A stretch of 64,000 nt of DNA from Thiohalocapsa sp. (lineage in GTDB: Bacteria > Pseudomonadota > Gammaproteobacteria > Chromatiales > Chromatiaceae): the NCBI GenBank assembly GCA_028277725.1, contig JANQFX010000068.1:1-64000 (forward strand). Direction: 5' to 3'. Below, piece by piece: positions 1 through 12,242 of this stretch. The translations under genes and the position numbers were made by a program. The notes beneath the pieces are model-generated. The model searched no databases. It was not told where the DNA came from and saw nothing but the letters and a program-made list of their open reading frames with translations. Within the stretch, counting starts at the first letter, position 1, and every line of letters begins with the position of its first letter.

Positions 1-93
1 TTCAAGCGCCCAAGCGCTTGAAAAATGGCGCGAAGCGGAAACCGCGTTTTCGCTTCGCGTCTTGAAAAATTGCCAGGACGGCAATTTTTCAAG
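1..93. repeat. Three consecutive stem-loops; copy 1 of dispersed repeat R3
   Basis: Three perfect hairpins follow one another: arms 1-9/14-22, 29-37/51-59 and 61-74/80-93. The block from CAAGCGCT (11) through GGAAACCGCG (37-46) to GAAAAATTGCCAGG (64-77) recurs at 48271-48349, with the same 26-base spacing between the first two blocks. This is therefore a dispersed intergenic repeat. It may extend left of the window. Confidence 0.6.
61..93 (-). terminator. Likely terminator hairpin after the aminotransferase gene
   Basis: A perfect 14-bp stem (61-74 with 80-93) has a 5-base loop, and T5/A5 runs lie inside the stem. It starts 8 bases beyond the stop codon of the minus-strand aminotransferase. 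It reads as a terminator in either direction but is also the last hairpin of repeat R3, so the terminator role is inferred. Confidence 0.45.
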
Positions 94-100
94 GTCCCCA

Positions 101-1273
101 TCAGTCAGCCCGAAGAAATCGTCGCAATCTGACCAGGGCCTCACGCAAGCGCGCATCCTCCGCTGTGTAGGCGATCCTCAGAATACCCTGGCAGGCGCCA
201 GAACCGAAGTCGGAGCCGGGTGTCACGGCCACGGCCTCACGCTCCAGCAGTTCCCGCGCGAAACGAAGGCCATCACCCCACCTCGGCGGCAGAGAGGCAA
301 AGAGGTAGAAGGCCCCATCGGGCTTGGCCGCCATCCCGAACCCGAGTTCGGTCAACCCTTGGAACAGCAAGTCTCGGCGCCGCCGCAACAGCGCGCGTCG
401 TCGCTCGAATTCCCCGGCGAGTTCAGGCCCCAGTGCCGCGAGGGCGACATGCTGCGCCAGTGTCGGTGGTGCCAGATAGAGGTTCTGTGCTAGGCGTTCC
501 GCGACGCCCGCATACCCCTCTGGCGCGACGAGCCATCCGAGCCGCCAGCCGGTGAGTCCGAAGTACTTCGAGAGGCTATTCACCACCGCCACGTCGCTCC
601 CGCATGCGAGCGCGGTATGATCCTCCACCTCGTAGACCAGGCCCTGGTAGGTCTCGTCGACGATCAACACCCCGCCGAGCGCCCTCACCCGCGCATGTAT
701 CCGCCGCATGCTATCGACATCGACAACGGCCCCGGTCGGGTTGGCCGGAGAGGCCAACAGCAGCGCGCGGACGGATTCTCCCCAGTGCGCAGAGACCTGT
801 GCGGCGTCCAGCCGCCATGCGTCCCCTGCATCCAGTGGTAGCGTGCGGACGTCGGCACCGACCATCACGGCCATGTGTCGATGGCAGGGATAGCCCGGAT
901 CGGTCACCAGGACGCCGTCCGAGATGTCCAACACGCTCCCCAAGGCCAACTGCAAGGCTCCAGAGCCGCCGGGGGTCACCAACACCCGCGCCGGATCGAT
1001 ATCGAGCCCATAGCGCTCGCCGTAGCGTGTGGCGATCGCCTGACGCAGAGCGGGCAGCCCCGCGCTCGGCGTATAGCCCATGGACTCCTCGGCGACCGCG
1101 CGTCGAGCGGCCTCGACGAGGGCCGCGGGCAGCGGAAACCTCGGCTCCCCCACTTCCATGTGGATCACGTCCCGACCCTGCGCCTCCAAAGCCTTCGCGC
1201 GTTCTAGGATCGACATCACCTGGAATGGCTCGATGCGGGTCGCACGCCGCGCGGCAGGCATGGGCGTTGCCAT
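101..1273 (-). CDS. Pyridoxal-phosphate aminotransferase, class I/II
   Basis: This is a 390-residue fold-type I aminotransferase. Visible landmarks are the N-terminal VGEPRFPLP segment typical of the aspartate-aminotransferase superfamily, Asn178 in SPANPTG, Asp206 in VDETY, the PLP-binding Lys236 in SLSKYFGLTGWRLGW and a substrate-carboxylate Arg just after it. It is probably cytosolic and transfers an amino group between an amino acid and a 2-oxo acid; the substrate cannot be read from the sequence. Its ATG shares one base with the stop codon of the upstream phosphatase gene (TGATG at 1271-1275), so the two are translationally coupled. ATG codon 5 is an alternative start. Confidence 0.88.
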   Translation of the reverse strand: MATPMPAARRATRIEPFQVMSILERAKALEAQGRDVIHMEVGEPRFPLPAALVEAARRAVAEESMGYTPSAGLPALRQAIATRYGERYGLDIDPARVLVTPGGSGALQLALGSVLDISDGVLVTDPGYPCHRHMAVMVGADVRTLPLDAGDAWRLDAAQVSAHWGESVRALLLASPANPTGAVVDVDSMRRIHARVRALGGVLIVDETYQGLVYEVEDHTALACGSDVAVVNSLSKYFGLTGWRLGWLVAPEGYAGVAERLAQNLYLAPPTLAQHVALAALGPELAGEFERRRALLRRRRDLLFQGLTELGFGMAAKPDGAFYLFASLPPRWGDGLRFARELLEREAVAVTPGSDFGSGACQGILRIAYTAEDARLREALVRLRRFLRAD

Positions 1274-2082
1274 CAGCCGCCGGTGGGCGGATACGAGGCC
1301 CGATGCAGCGCCCGCAGCAGGGCGAGATCGACGCAGTCCGAGGCCGCGAGCAGACCGGAGAGCTCGTCGGTCCGACCGCCGCCGAGTGTATGCGACGGCA
1401 CTCCGGGCTCACCGAGGCCGTCCACCACCAGGGCTGCGCCGCTGAAGTCTTCGTCGGCGGTGTACGAACTGACGGTCACCAGCAATCCCGCGAGCCCGGC
1501 ACCGAGGGCCGAACGCACGCCGTTGTGCGAGTCCTCGACGGCCACACAGGCCTCCGCGGGGAGGCCGAGCTCGCGCAGCGCAAGCAGAAAAATGTCCGGG
1601 GCGGGCTTCTTAGCAGATACCACATCGCCGGCACCGATAACCTCGAACCAGTCCTCGAGCGAATCGATCGGCGCGGCCCCGAGCAGCGCAGTGACATTCG
1701 CCGGCGTGGTCGTGGTCGCGATGGCGAGTCGCAGGCCGGCCTCACGCGCCTCGGTCAGCAGCCGCAACACGCCGGGACGCAGACCAATGGCCCCATCCGC
1801 CATCATGTGTTTGTAGTGTTCGGTCTTCAGCGCGTGCAGGTCACGGACGAAATCGTCCAGCGGACCGGTCGGCTCGAACCCCGGACGATGCTTCGCCAGG
1901 AACTCGCGGATGCGCTCCTTGCCGCCGGTCACCCGCAGCAGCTCGCCATACAGCGGCACCGACCACTCCCAATCCAGCCCCGCGTCGGCAAAGGCGGCGT
2001 TGAAGGCCACCCGATGACCGTCACGCTCCGTATCGGCGAGCGTTCCATCTACATCGAAGATAATCGCCTGAAACTCTGCCAA
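1273..2082 (-). CDS. cbbY: HAD-superfamily phosphatase, CbbY-like
   Basis: This 269-residue HAD subfamily IA hydrolase has the nucleophile motif DVDGT with Asp10 and Asp12, motif II threonines in IATTTT, the motif III lysine in SAKKPAPDIF (about 158) and acidic residues in VEDSHNG (183-184). The long helical cap and the VPLYGELLRVTGGKERI segment match CbbY, which removes the Rubisco inhibitor xylulose-1,5-bisphosphate in Calvin-cycle organisms. The start is TTG at 2082, supported by GGAGG eight bases upstream. No other cbb gene is in the window, so the CbbY assignment rests on resemblance, and a general sugar-phosphate phosphatase is the alternative. It overlaps the downstream aminotransferase by one base. 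Confidence 0.75.
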   Translation of the reverse strand: MAEFQAIIFDVDGTLADTERDGHRVAFNAAFADAGLDWEWSVPLYGELLRVTGGKERIREFLAKHRPGFEPTGPLDDFVRDLHALKTEHYKHMMADGAIGLRPGVLRLLTEAREAGLRLAIATTTTPANVTALLGAAPIDSLEDWFEVIGAGDVVSAKKPAPDIFLLALRELGLPAEACVAVEDSHNGVRSALGAGLAGLLVTVSSYTADEDFSGAALVVDGLGEPGVPSHTLGGGRTDELSGLLAASDCVDLALLRALHRASYPPTGG

Positions 2083-2300
2083 CTGAATCGCCTCCGGATG
2101 CCGCCCACGATGCAGGCGTCGCAGACTAGCACAAGGCGCCCGAAACCACGCCCAAACATCCCGATTTCGGCGTCAAGCGTATTGCCGCTGGCCTCGGTCT
2201 CTGGTAGAAACGCCGGTTTCGACGCAATTCGGCAGCCGGGTCTGAGACCCAAGACCGGATACGCGAGAACCGATAACCCTTTGTCTGCGGGAGCACACCC

Positions 2301-2735
2301 ATGGCCGAGGCGAACACATCCGGCGCTAAGGCGTTCGGATTCGAACCCTACGAAGCCGGCAAGGAAGAGGACTATATGAGTCCAGAGCAGGAGAAGCATT
2401 TCCGCGGGCTTCTGCTCGAATGGAAGCGTCAGCTCATGGAGGAGGTGGACCGCACGGTGCACCACATGCAGGACGAGGCTACCAACTTCCCCGACCCGAA
2501 CGACCGGGCCACCCAGGAGTCGGAGTTCAGCTTGGAGCTACGCGCCCGCGACCGCGAACGCAAGCTCATCAAGAAGATCGACGAGGCGCTGATGCGTATC
2601 GACGAACACGAGTACGGCTACTGCGAGGCCTGCGGGGTCGAAATCGGCGTGCGTCGACTGGAGGCCCGCCCCACGGCGACGCTGTGCATCGACTGCAAGA
2701 CCCTGGACGAGATCCGCGAGAAGCAGCGCGGCTGA
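2301..2735 (+). CDS. dksA: RNA polymerase-binding transcription factor DksA
   Basis: This 144-residue protein binds the RNA polymerase secondary channel and works with ppGpp at rRNA and amino-acid promoters. The coiled coil spans about residues 27-105, with the acidic tip DPNDRA at 65-70. A four-cysteine zinc finger follows (Cys108, 111, 129, 132). Length and layout match canonical DksA. GGGAG precedes the ATG. It lies upstream of gluQ, as in many gammaproteobacteria. Confidence 0.96.
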   Translation: MAEANTSGAKAFGFEPYEAGKEEDYMSPEQEKHFRGLLLEWKRQLMEEVDRTVHHMQDEATNFPDPNDRATQESEFSLELRARDRERKLIKKIDEALMRIDEHEYGYCEACGVEIGVRRLEARPTATLCIDCKTLDEIREKQRG

Positions 2736-2862
2736 CCCGCCGGGCCTCGACTCGCCCGACCTCCGTCGGCGTGCGAGTCGATGCCATCAGGGTCGACACG
2801 GTCGTCATGCTCGACGCGCGGTCTGGTGTCCCCTCCCATCCGTCCCGGAAACGGAATGACCG

Positions 2863-3831
2863 GTGAGCGCGAACGCCGAGTCATCGGCCTACCGGGGCCG
2901 CTTCGCGCCCTCCCCCACCGGGCCACTGCACTTCGGCTCGCTCGTCGCTGCAGTTGGTAGCTTCGCGGACGCCCGCGCCCGGGGCGGCGATTGGCTGCTC
3001 CGCATCGAAGACCTCGACCGCCCGCGCGAGCGACCGGGCGCGGCCGATGACATACTGTACACGCTTGCCGCCTTCGGCCTGACCTGGGACGGAGCCATCC
3101 TGCGCCAGAGCGCCCGCGGTTGGGCCTACGCCCAGGCGCTGGAACAACTGATCCACGCAGGGCTCGTCTACCCCTGCGGTTGCACCCGCGCCGAGATTGC
3201 AACCTCCGCCCGGCGCGGGCCTGAGGGTCCGATCTATCCCGGCACCTGCCGCCACGGACTGCCCCCGGGCCGGACACCCCGCAGCATCCGATTGCGCGCG
3301 GACTCGCCGAGAATCGACTTTACCGATCGCATCCAGGGCCCTCGAAGCCAGCGCATCGACCACGACGTCGGCGACTTCGTGCTGCGCCGCGCCGACGGTA
3401 TCCACGCCTACCAGCTCGCGGTGGTGGTCGACGACGCGGCGCAGGGCATCACCGACATCGTCCGCGGTGCCGATCTGCTCCTGTCCACGCCGCGGCAGAT
3501 CCTGCTACAGCGCCACCTCGGGCTGCGACAGCCGCGCTACGCGCACCTCCCTTTGGCCATCGACACCGACGGCCGCAAGCTCTCCAAGTCCCTTTCGGCC
3601 CTGCCCGTCGATGCGAGCAACCCGGTGCCGACACTGCTTGCCGCCTGGCGTTTCCTGGGCCAACAGGCACCGCCGACGAGAGCCACCGACATCACCGACT
3701 TCTGGCGCTGGGCGCGCGGTCGCTGGCGACTGGACCGCGTGCCCGCGCTGCAACACCGATCGCCGACACAGGCCACCGCCTGGCCCCCGGACACCGGGCC
3801 GCGTCATGGTCGAGCAGGCCAGCCCCGCTGA
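2863..3831 (+). CDS. gluQ: Glutamyl-Q tRNA(Asp) synthetase
   Basis: GluQ is a truncated glutamyl-tRNA synthetase paralogue that attaches glutamate to queuosine in tRNA(Asp). The class I signature appears as HFGS (23-26) in FAPSPTGPLHFGSL, and KLSKS (239-243) is the second signature. Zinc-site residues Cys105, Cys107 and Cys129 are present, and the anticodon-binding domain of full GluRS is missing, as expected at 322 residues. The start is GTG at 2863. The gene follows dksA by 127 bases, the usual dksA-gluQ pairing. Confidence 0.92.
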   Translation: MSANAESSAYRGRFAPSPTGPLHFGSLVAAVGSFADARARGGDWLLRIEDLDRPRERPGAADDILYTLAAFGLTWDGAILRQSARGWAYAQALEQLIHAGLVYPCGCTRAEIATSARRGPEGPIYPGTCRHGLPPGRTPRSIRLRADSPRIDFTDRIQGPRSQRIDHDVGDFVLRRADGIHAYQLAVVVDDAAQGITDIVRGADLLLSTPRQILLQRHLGLRQPRYAHLPLAIDTDGRKLSKSLSALPVDASNPVPTLLAAWRFLGQQAPPTRATDITDFWRWARGRWRLDRVPALQHRSPTQATAWPPDTGPRHGRAGQPR

Positions 3832-3938
3832 ATTCGTCACATCTCCTTAACCTGGAATCCTTAATCTAGCCTGGAGCCGGGATACCCCCGACGTTCGGCG
3901 CGTCTCCCGCCCCTCCAACCTCGACGAGGAGAGCTACC

Positions 3939-6314
3939 ATGAGCGACCCGAGTACGACACGCCTGAGCCCAGAGCAGCTGCAGCGCATCGATGCCTACTG
4001 GCGTGGCTGCTGTTATCTGGCCGCGGGCATGATCTATCTGCGCGACAACCCGCTGCTCACGGAGCCGCTCAAGGAAGAACACCTCAAGAGGCGCCTCCTC
4101 GGGCACTGGGGCGCAAGCCCCGGCCTGGCATTCATGGTCTGCCATACCAACCGAATCATCCTGGAGCACAACCAACAGGCGATCTTCCTGGCCGGACCGG
4201 GCCACGGCGCGCCTGGCGTGCTCGCTCCGGTCTACCTGGAAGGCACCTACTCAGAGATCTACCCCAACAAGTCGGAGGACGAGGAAGGCATGAAGGCCTT
4301 CTTCAAGCAGTTCTCCTTCCCCGGCGGCATCGGCTCCCACTGCACGCCGGAGACGCCCGGCTCCATTCACGAGGGCGGTGAGCTCGGCTACTCCATCAGC
4401 CACGCCTTCGGCGCCGCCTACGACAACCCGGAACTGCTGGTGGTGGTCGCCGTCGGCGACGGCGAGTCCGAGACCGGTCCATTGGCCACCGCTTGGCACT
4501 CCAGCAAGTTCCTGAATGCCGCCCGCGACGGCGCCGTGCTGCCGATCCTTCACCTGAACGGATACAAGATCAATAACCCCACCCTGCTCTCGCGTATCCC
4601 CAACGAGGAGCTGGCCTCGCTGATGCGCGGTTACGGCTGGGAGCCCCACTTCGTCGAGGGCGACGATCCCATGGCCATGCATCAGGCCATGGCGGCCACC
4701 ATGGACGCCTGCCACGCGCGCATCCAGGAGTTCCAGGCCGATGGCCGCGCCAAGGGCGTTGCCAACCTGCGCCGGTACCCATGGCCGATGATCGTGCTGC
4801 GCACCCCAAAGGGTTGGACAGGGCCGAGAGAGGTCGACGGCAAGAAGGTCGAGGGCTTCTGGCGCGCCCACCAGGTCCCCCTGTCCGGCATGCACGACAA
4901 TGCCGAACACCTGGCCCAGCTCGAGGCATGGATGAAGAGCTACATGCCCGAGGAGCTGTTCGACGACACCGGCAAGCTCAAGCCAGAGATCCGCGCCGCC
5001 GCCCCCGAGGGCAACATGCGCATGAGCGCCAACCCGCACGCCAACGGGGGGCTACTGCGCCGCGCCCTGCGCATGCCGGACTTCCGACAGTTCGCCTGCA
5101 CCGTGGATCGCCCCGGCACGGTGCGCGCGATGAACACCAAGCCCCTCGGCGCCCTGCTGCGCGAGGTCATGCGCGAGAACATGACCAACTTCCGCGTCTT
5201 CGGGCCGGACGAGAACACTTCCAACAAGCTCGACGCCATCTACGAGGTCTCGAAGAAACTCTGGTTGGAGGACTACCTACCGGAGGACGAGGACGGCGGC
5301 GAGCTGTCGCCGGACGGCCGGGTCATGGAGATGCTCTCGGAGCACACCCTGGAGGGCTGGTACGAGGGCTATGTGTTGACCGGCCGCCATGGCTTCTTCG
5401 CCAGCTACGAGGCCTTCATCCACGTCATCGACAGCATGTACAACCAGCATGCCAAGTGGCTCGCCATCTGCAACGAGATCCCCTGGCGTGCGCCCATCTC
5501 CTCGCTGAACCTGCTCATCACCTCCACCGTCTGGCGCCAGGACCACAACGGCTTCACGCACCAGGACCCGGGCTTCCTGGACGTGGTCGTGAACAAGAAC
5601 CCGGAGGTCGCGCGCATCTATCTGCCGCCGGACGTCAACTGCCTGCTCTCGGTGGCCGACCACTGCCTGAAGAGCATCAACTACATCAACGTCATCGTCG
5701 CCGACAAACAGAACCACCTGCAGTACCTGAACATGGACGAGGCCATCAAGCACTGCACCAAGGGCATCGGCATCTGGGACTGGGCGAGCAACGACGAGGG
5801 CTATGAACCGGACGTGGTCATGGTCGGCTGCGGCGACATCCCCACCAAGGAGGCGCTGGCCGCCACGGCGATACTGCGCGAGGCGTTCGACGACATCAAG
5901 ATCCGCTTCGTCAATGTCGTCGACCTGATGACGTTGCACCACGAGGGGCCGCACGCCCTGTCCGCGCGCGACTTCGACAGCATCTTCACCAAGGACCGGC
6001 CGGTGATCTTCAACTTCCACGGCTATCCCTGGCTGATCCACCGCCTCACCTACAGGCACGCGACCTACGACCAGTTCCATGTGCGCGGTTACAAGGAGCG
6101 TGGCAACATCAACACGCCGCTGGAGCTGGCCATCGAGAACGAGATCGACCGGTTCAGCCTCGCCATCGACGTCATCGACCGCGTGCCGCGGCTCGCCGTC
6201 ATCGGCGCCCACGCCAAGCAGCGCTTCCGCGACATGCAGATCGACGCGCGCAACTACGCCTTCGAGAACGGCATCGACACGCCGGAATACGACGACTGGA
6301 CCTGGCCGTTGTGA
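3939..6314 (+). CDS. xfp: Xylulose-5-P/fructose-6-P phosphoketolase
   Basis: This thiamine-diphosphate enzyme phosphorolyses xylulose-5-phosphate or fructose-6-phosphate to acetyl phosphate plus glyceraldehyde-3-phosphate or erythrose-4-phosphate. The 791 residues match the family length. GPGHGAPG (86-93), [20 protein letters not shown] (about 133-152) and the ThDP/Mg motif GDGESETG (173-180) are intact. GAGGAGAG precedes the ATG at 3939. The gene is followed by repeat R1 and then glycogen phosphorylase on the same strand, suggesting joint use of stored hexose for acetyl-phosphate formation. Confidence 0.95.
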   Translation: MSDPSTTRLSPEQLQRIDAYWRGCCYLAAGMIYLRDNPLLTEPLKEEHLKRRLLGHWGASPGLAFMVCHTNRIILEHNQQAIFLAGPGHGAPGVLAPVYLEGTYSEIYPNKSEDEEGMKAFFKQFSFPGGIGSHCTPETPGSIHEGGELGYSISHAFGAAYDNPELLVVVAVGDGESETGPLATAWHSSKFLNAARDGAVLPILHLNGYKINNPTLLSRIPNEELASLMRGYGWEPHFVEGDDPMAMHQAMAATMDACHARIQEFQADGRAKGVANLRRYPWPMIVLRTPKGWTGPREVDGKKVEGFWRAHQVPLSGMHDNAEHLAQLEAWMKSYMPEELFDDTGKLKPEIRAAAPEGNMRMSANPHANGGLLRRALRMPDFRQFACTVDRPGTVRAMNTKPLGALLREVMRENMTNFRVFGPDENTSNKLDAIYEVSKKLWLEDYLPEDEDGGELSPDGRVMEMLSEHTLEGWYEGYVLTGRHGFFASYEAFIHVIDSMYNQHAKWLAICNEIPWRAPISSLNLLITSTVWRQDHNGFTHQDPGFLDVVVNKNPEVARIYLPPDVNCLLSVADHCLKSINYINVIVADKQNHLQYLNMDEAIKHCTKGIGIWDWASNDEGYEPDVVMVGCGDIPTKEALAATAILREAFDDIKIRFVNVVDLMTLHHEGPHALSARDFDSIFTKDRPVIFNFHGYPWLIHRLTYRHATYDQFHVRGYKERGNINTPLELAIENEIDRFSLAIDVIDRVPRLAVIGAHAKQRFRDMQIDARNYAFENGIDTPEYDDWTWPL

Positions 6315-6375
6315 GGCGCGGCTGAGGAGACCGTGGGTCGGGGTATGCTTCGCTAGCCCAATCGACGGTCTCTCT

Positions 6376-6446
6376 TTGTCGTTGTCGTTGTCGTTGTCGT
6401 TTTCGGATGCTCGATTACGACAACGACAACGACAACGATAGCGACG
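6376..6446. repeat. Dispersed palindromic repeat R1, copy 1 (TTGTCG/CGACAA)
   Basis: About four GTCGTT units are followed by GGATGCTCGATTACG and then three or more GACAAC units, forming an imperfect hairpin. Related copies lie at 31974-32023 (perfect 19-bp stem) and 37450-37477 (partial). This copy lies between phosphoketolase and glycogen phosphorylase on the same strand. Translations across it give only low-complexity peptides, so it is treated as non-coding. Confidence 0.75.
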
Positions 6447-6528
6447 GGGCATGGTCGCAGACGATTTCGGAAACGCTGCGCCGCCGCACCCATCGCATCC
6501 ATTCGGGATGACTTACCTTGGAGTCAGC

Positions 6529-9015
<2,487 letters not shown>

Positions 9016-9117
9016 ACTGAGCACCCCATCCAGAAACGGCGGAGCACAGGCGCATCGCGCTCGCAGAAACGCGCCTGCTCTGCCCATGACCCGCCATTCG
9101 AAATCGGAGGTCCAACC

Positions 9118-9462
9118 ATGTCGAGCAAGACACTCCCACTCATCGCCGCCGCGACCATCGCCCTAGCCGGCTGCACCCAGGAGACGCAGAACAAGATCGG
9201 CCGCTCCCTGCAGAACTGGACCGGCGCCAATGGCGTGCTCGAGGTGTACGCCGGCGACAAGCTGGTGCGCCGTTTCATCGAGATCGACAAGCTCAGCACC
9301 GCCAGCGCTACCCAGGGCGCCGGCGCCCGGCCGTACCGCTTCGGCTACGGCGTCATCGATAAGAACATGAACGGCACGCGCGATCAGGGCGAGCGCAAGG
9401 TCTACTTCGAGATCAGCGACTACTCCACCAACTACATCTTCTACGGCGACCCGGGCAGCTGA
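9118..9462 (+). CDS. Small predicted lipoprotein, function unknown
   Basis: This is a 114-residue protein with a signal peptide ending in the lipobox LAGC, so Cys19 is the likely lipidation site. The mature part is short, with GANGVLEVYAGDKLVRRF near residue 40 and many aromatic residues towards the end. I do not recognise the family. GGAGG sits seven bases before the ATG. It lies 102 bases after glgP on the same strand. Its envelope location is predicted; there is no evidence of a link to glycogen. Confidence 0.7.
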   Translation: MSSKTLPLIAAATIALAGCTQETQNKIGRSLQNWTGANGVLEVYAGDKLVRRFIEIDKLSTASATQGAGARPYRFGYGVIDKNMNGTRDQGERKVYFEISDYSTNYIFYGDPGS

Positions 9463-9584
9463 CCTCGACGTGGACCCAGTCAACTCCAGCCGCGCCACCC
9501 CGGACTCAGCGAGACGGAACTCCAGGGCTTGGTCGGGCAGCGGCTGAACCGATAGGTCCACCCGACAGCAGAGTCGGCGCCCGA

Positions 9585-10280
9585 TCAGCGCAGCAGCAGA
9601 TCCTGTGATGCGTTCTCACGTAGCAGCTTGGCGAAGCGTTTCAGCAGCTTCGGCCGCGTCAGCATCATATGCACACTGCGCTTTCGGGTGCTCTTGGTGA
9701 CGGCAGAGGGGTCGAAGAAGGCCTTCGCATTGGCCACGCTCAGCACGAACGGGGGCCGGCCCTCGTTGGCCAGGATCCAGCTCATGATCAACGAGCCGGT
9801 TCGGTGATTTCCCTCGATGAACAGCTGCGGCTCGCTCAGGATGTGCACGAAGGCGACAGCGGCGCGCCGCCAGACCGATTCCCCCGACACCAGCGCCAAT
9901 TGCTCAGTCAACGCCTCGAAGCTACCGACGCTCTTCCGGTAATAGCGGTTCTCCGCTGCCTTCATCACGGACGCGCACTCCTCGCGCAGCCGTCGGTCGG
10001 CGCCGCACATCACCAGGAAGTTGAGTTCCAGGAAGGCGCCGGAGTTGCCCGGCGCGAAGGGCTCCACCCGCTCTGCCAGCAAGCGGTCCACCTGCGTATA
10101 GCCCTCCATCATCCGTTCGACCACGTCATCCGACAGCGGGTCCCGGAGCGCGGACAGCTGATGGTTAATGCGATCGAAGTCCCGCTGCACCGCACGCAGC
10201 GAGTCCTCGATGGCCGATAGATGGAGCCGGTGCACGGTGGCGAGATCGCAGTCCAAGCTTTTTGCCGCTGCTATTTGCAT
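9585..10280 (-). CDS. Fic-domain-like protein with degenerate active site
   Basis: From ATG 10280 the protein has 231 residues and is mainly helical. The segment QLFIEGNHRTGS (152-163) aligns with the Fic motif HxFx(D/E)GNGRxxR. The catalytic histidine is replaced by Gln152, the second glycine by His159 and the last arginine by Ser163, so classical AMP transfer looks unlikely. The reading frame stays open upstream to GTG 10406, but that part looks non-coding and no ribosome site decides the start. It lies downstream of pstB in the same direction, 179 bases away. Membership of the Fic fold is inferred from one motif and its helical context. Confidence 0.65.
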   Translation of the reverse strand: MQIAAAKSLDCDLATVHRLHLSAIEDSLRAVQRDFDRINHQLSALRDPLSDDVVERMMEGYTQVDRLLAERVEPFAPGNSGAFLELNFLVMCGADRRLREECASVMKAAENRYYRKSVGSFEALTEQLALVSGESVWRRAAVAFVHILSEPQLFIEGNHRTGSLIMSWILANEGRPPFVLSVANAKAFFDPSAVTKSTRKRSVHMMLTRPKLLKRFAKLLRENASQDLLLR

Positions 10281-10459
10281 GGTCGCCGATGGCGAACAAT
10301 TCCTGGATTCGGTGCGTGAAGATGCTCGGGGCGCGTGCTGCGGCCCCATACGCAAGGCGATGACCCATCTGCAGGACCCTTCTTCAGATCCGGAGCACGG
10401 AAGCACCCCAATGCTATCCTGAGAAAGCCCGCCGATGCGGTGGTGTCGAGTGTCCTGGA

Positions 10460-11302
10460 TCAGCTGAACTCGCCGGCCACGTATTCCTTTGTCAGCGCCT
10501 GCTTCGGGTCTTCGAACACCTGCTTGGTCGGGCCCATCTCGACCAGGTAGCCGGTGCGCCCGCCCTTGGAGATATCCACCGAGAAGAAGGCGGTGGTGTC
10601 GCCGACACGGGTGGCCTGCTGCATATTGTGGGTCACCAGCGCGACCGTGAAGCGCTCGCGCAGTTCCAGCATCAGCTCCTCCACTTGGCGGGTGGCGATG
10701 GGGTCAAGCGCTGAGCAGGGCTCGTCCATCAGCAGCACATCCGGCTCGGTGGCGATGGCACGGGCGATGCACAGGCGCTGCTGTTGACCGCCCGACAGGC
10801 TGAGGCCGCTGTTCTTGAGCTTGTCCTTGACCTCCTTCCACAGCGCTGCGCGCTCCAGCGCCTTCTGCACCTTCTCGTCGTAATCGCCTTTGAATTTGTT
10901 TAGCTTGAGACCGAAGGCAACATTGTCGTAGATGCTCATGGAAAAGGGATTCGGCTGCTGGAACACCATGCCGATGTAGCGACGCACCACCACCGGGTCC
11001 ACGTTTGCGGCGTAGATGTCCTGGCCGTGATAGTACACGCTGCCCTCGAAACGGAACACGGAAATCAGGTCGTTCATGCGATTCAGGCTGCGCAGCACCG
11101 TGGACTTACCGCAGCCGGACGGGCCGATGAAGGCGGTGATCTTGTTCTTCTCGACGGGGACGTAGCTGTCGCGCACGGCGAGGAAGCTGCCATAGAAGAT
11201 CTTCTTCACGTCGCAGTCGATGACCGTCTTGCCTTCGACCTGGTAGGGTTCGGCGATGAATTCGGAGCGGGTGGAGACGTCGGATGCGGCGGCGGCGTTC
11301 AT
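10460..11302 (-). CDS. pstB: Phosphate ABC transporter ATP-binding protein
   Basis: PstB is the cytoplasmic ATPase of the high-affinity phosphate importer. The Walker A motif GPSGCGKST lies at 60-68, followed by the signature [14 protein letters not shown] and Walker [13 protein letters not shown] with the switch His in VTHNM. At 280 residues it is slightly longer than usual because of an N-terminal extension. It is last in the minus-strand order pstS-pstC-pstA-pstB, 25 bases after pstA. No phoU follows, unlike in E. coli. Confidence 0.96.
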   Translation of the reverse strand: MNAAAASDVSTRSEFIAEPYQVEGKTVIDCDVKKIFYGSFLAVRDSYVPVEKNKITAFIGPSGCGKSTVLRSLNRMNDLISVFRFEGSVYYHGQDIYAANVDPVVVRRYIGMVFQQPNPFSMSIYDNVAFGLKLNKFKGDYDEKVQKALERAALWKEVKDKLKNSGLSLSGGQQQRLCIARAIATEPDVLLMDEPCSALDPIATRQVEELMLELRERFTVALVTHNMQQATRVGDTTAFFSVDISKGGRTGYLVEMGPTKQVFEDPKQALTKEYVAGEFS

Positions 11303-11327
11303 GCCGGTTACCTCGCTGAAACAGGGT

Positions 11328-12242
11328 TTAGACCTTGGGTTGTCCGAACAACCGAGCCAGGATGTTGAACACGAGCACGATGAGCACGAGCACCAGGGAC
11401 GCGGTCCAGGCCAACTCGATCTGGTTCTCGAACGGCATTCCAGAGAAGTTGTAGATCAGGATCGACAGCGACGCCGTGGGATTGTTGTCGATGCTGAGGT
11501 TCTCGATGAAGTAGTTGCTGAACAGCGCCGTGAACAGCAGCGGCGCCGACTCGCCGGCCGCGCCTGCGATGGCCAGCATCACGCCCGTCAGGATGCCGGG
11601 CAGACCGGTCGGCAGCACCACCTTCCAGATCACCTGGGTGCGGGTGCAGCCGATGCCGAATGCGGCGTCCTTCATGCGCTGCGGCACCTGCGCGATGGCT
11701 TCCTCCGCCGCCAGAACCACCGTCGGCAGCATCAACACCGCCAGGGCCACGCCGCCTGCCCAGGGCGAGTAGCCGAAGTGCACCACCAGCACCGCGTAGA
11801 CGAAGACACCCGCGAGGATGGATGGGAAGCCGGTGAGCACCTTGGCCAGGAAGCGCGAGGTGGTGGCCAGCTTGCTGCTCGGCCCGAGGATAGCGAGGTA
11901 GATGGCCGCCATGATGCCGAAGGGCACGCTGATGACTGTCGCAATGCCGACCATGGTCAGAGTACCGAGGATAGCCGGACCGATGCCGCCGCCCATCTCG
12001 AAGCCCGCTGGCGGCAGCGCCGTCAGCACCTCGACGAAATCGGCGCCGAACAGCCGGGTGCCACCGCGCACCAGCAGCATGTAGATGACCGACACCAGCG
12101 GCACCGCCGCCAGGGTGGCGATGATCCAGGTCAGTATGGTCAGAATGTTGTTCTTGATGGCCCGCCCCTCCAGGAGCTGGCGCTGCAGGTTGGGCCGAAC
12201 GAGTTCCCCGTCGGCCATCGCGGTCGGGTCGACATTGCTCAT
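11328..12242 (-). CDS. pstA: Phosphate ABC transporter permease PstA
   Basis: This inner-membrane permease subunit has 304 residues and several hydrophobic segments (about 30-55, 90-120, 130-160, 200-225 and 265-295). The [20 protein letters not shown] stretch corresponds to the coupling loop that contacts PstB. Its ATG overlaps the pstC stop codon by four bases (ATGA), so it is translationally coupled to pstC. Confidence 0.94.
   Translation of the reverse strand: MSNVDPTAMADGELVRPNLQRQLLEGRAIKNNILTILTWIIATLAAVPLVSVIYMLLVRGGTRLFGADFVEVLTALPPAGFEMGGGIGPAILGTLTMVGIATVISVPFGIMAAIYLAILGPSSKLATTSRFLAKVLTGFPSILAGVFVYAVLVVHFGYSPWAGGVALAVLMLPTVVLAAEEAIAQVPQRMKDAAFGIGCTRTQVIWKVVLPTGLPGILTGVMLAIAGAAGESAPLLFTALFSNYFIENLSIDNNPTASLSILIYNFSGMPFENQIELAWTASLVLVLIVLVFNILARLFGQPKV

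Noticed and set aside
604..2379. 591-residue open frame on the plus strand
   Set aside because: It is antisense to the aminotransferase and CbbY-like genes, very rich in Arg, Pro and Ser, and has no recognisable domain; both minus-strand genes have clear motifs.
6376..6446. Possible CRISPR or coding repeat (Asp-Asn or Leu-Ser repeats)
   Set aside because: The hexamer units have no spacers, and the peptide repeats are only translations of the GTCGTT palindrome R1.
5277..6452. 391-residue minus-strand frame across the end of the phosphoketolase gene
   Set aside because: It is an antisense shadow of phosphoketolase that continues into repeat R1; no domain is recognisable.
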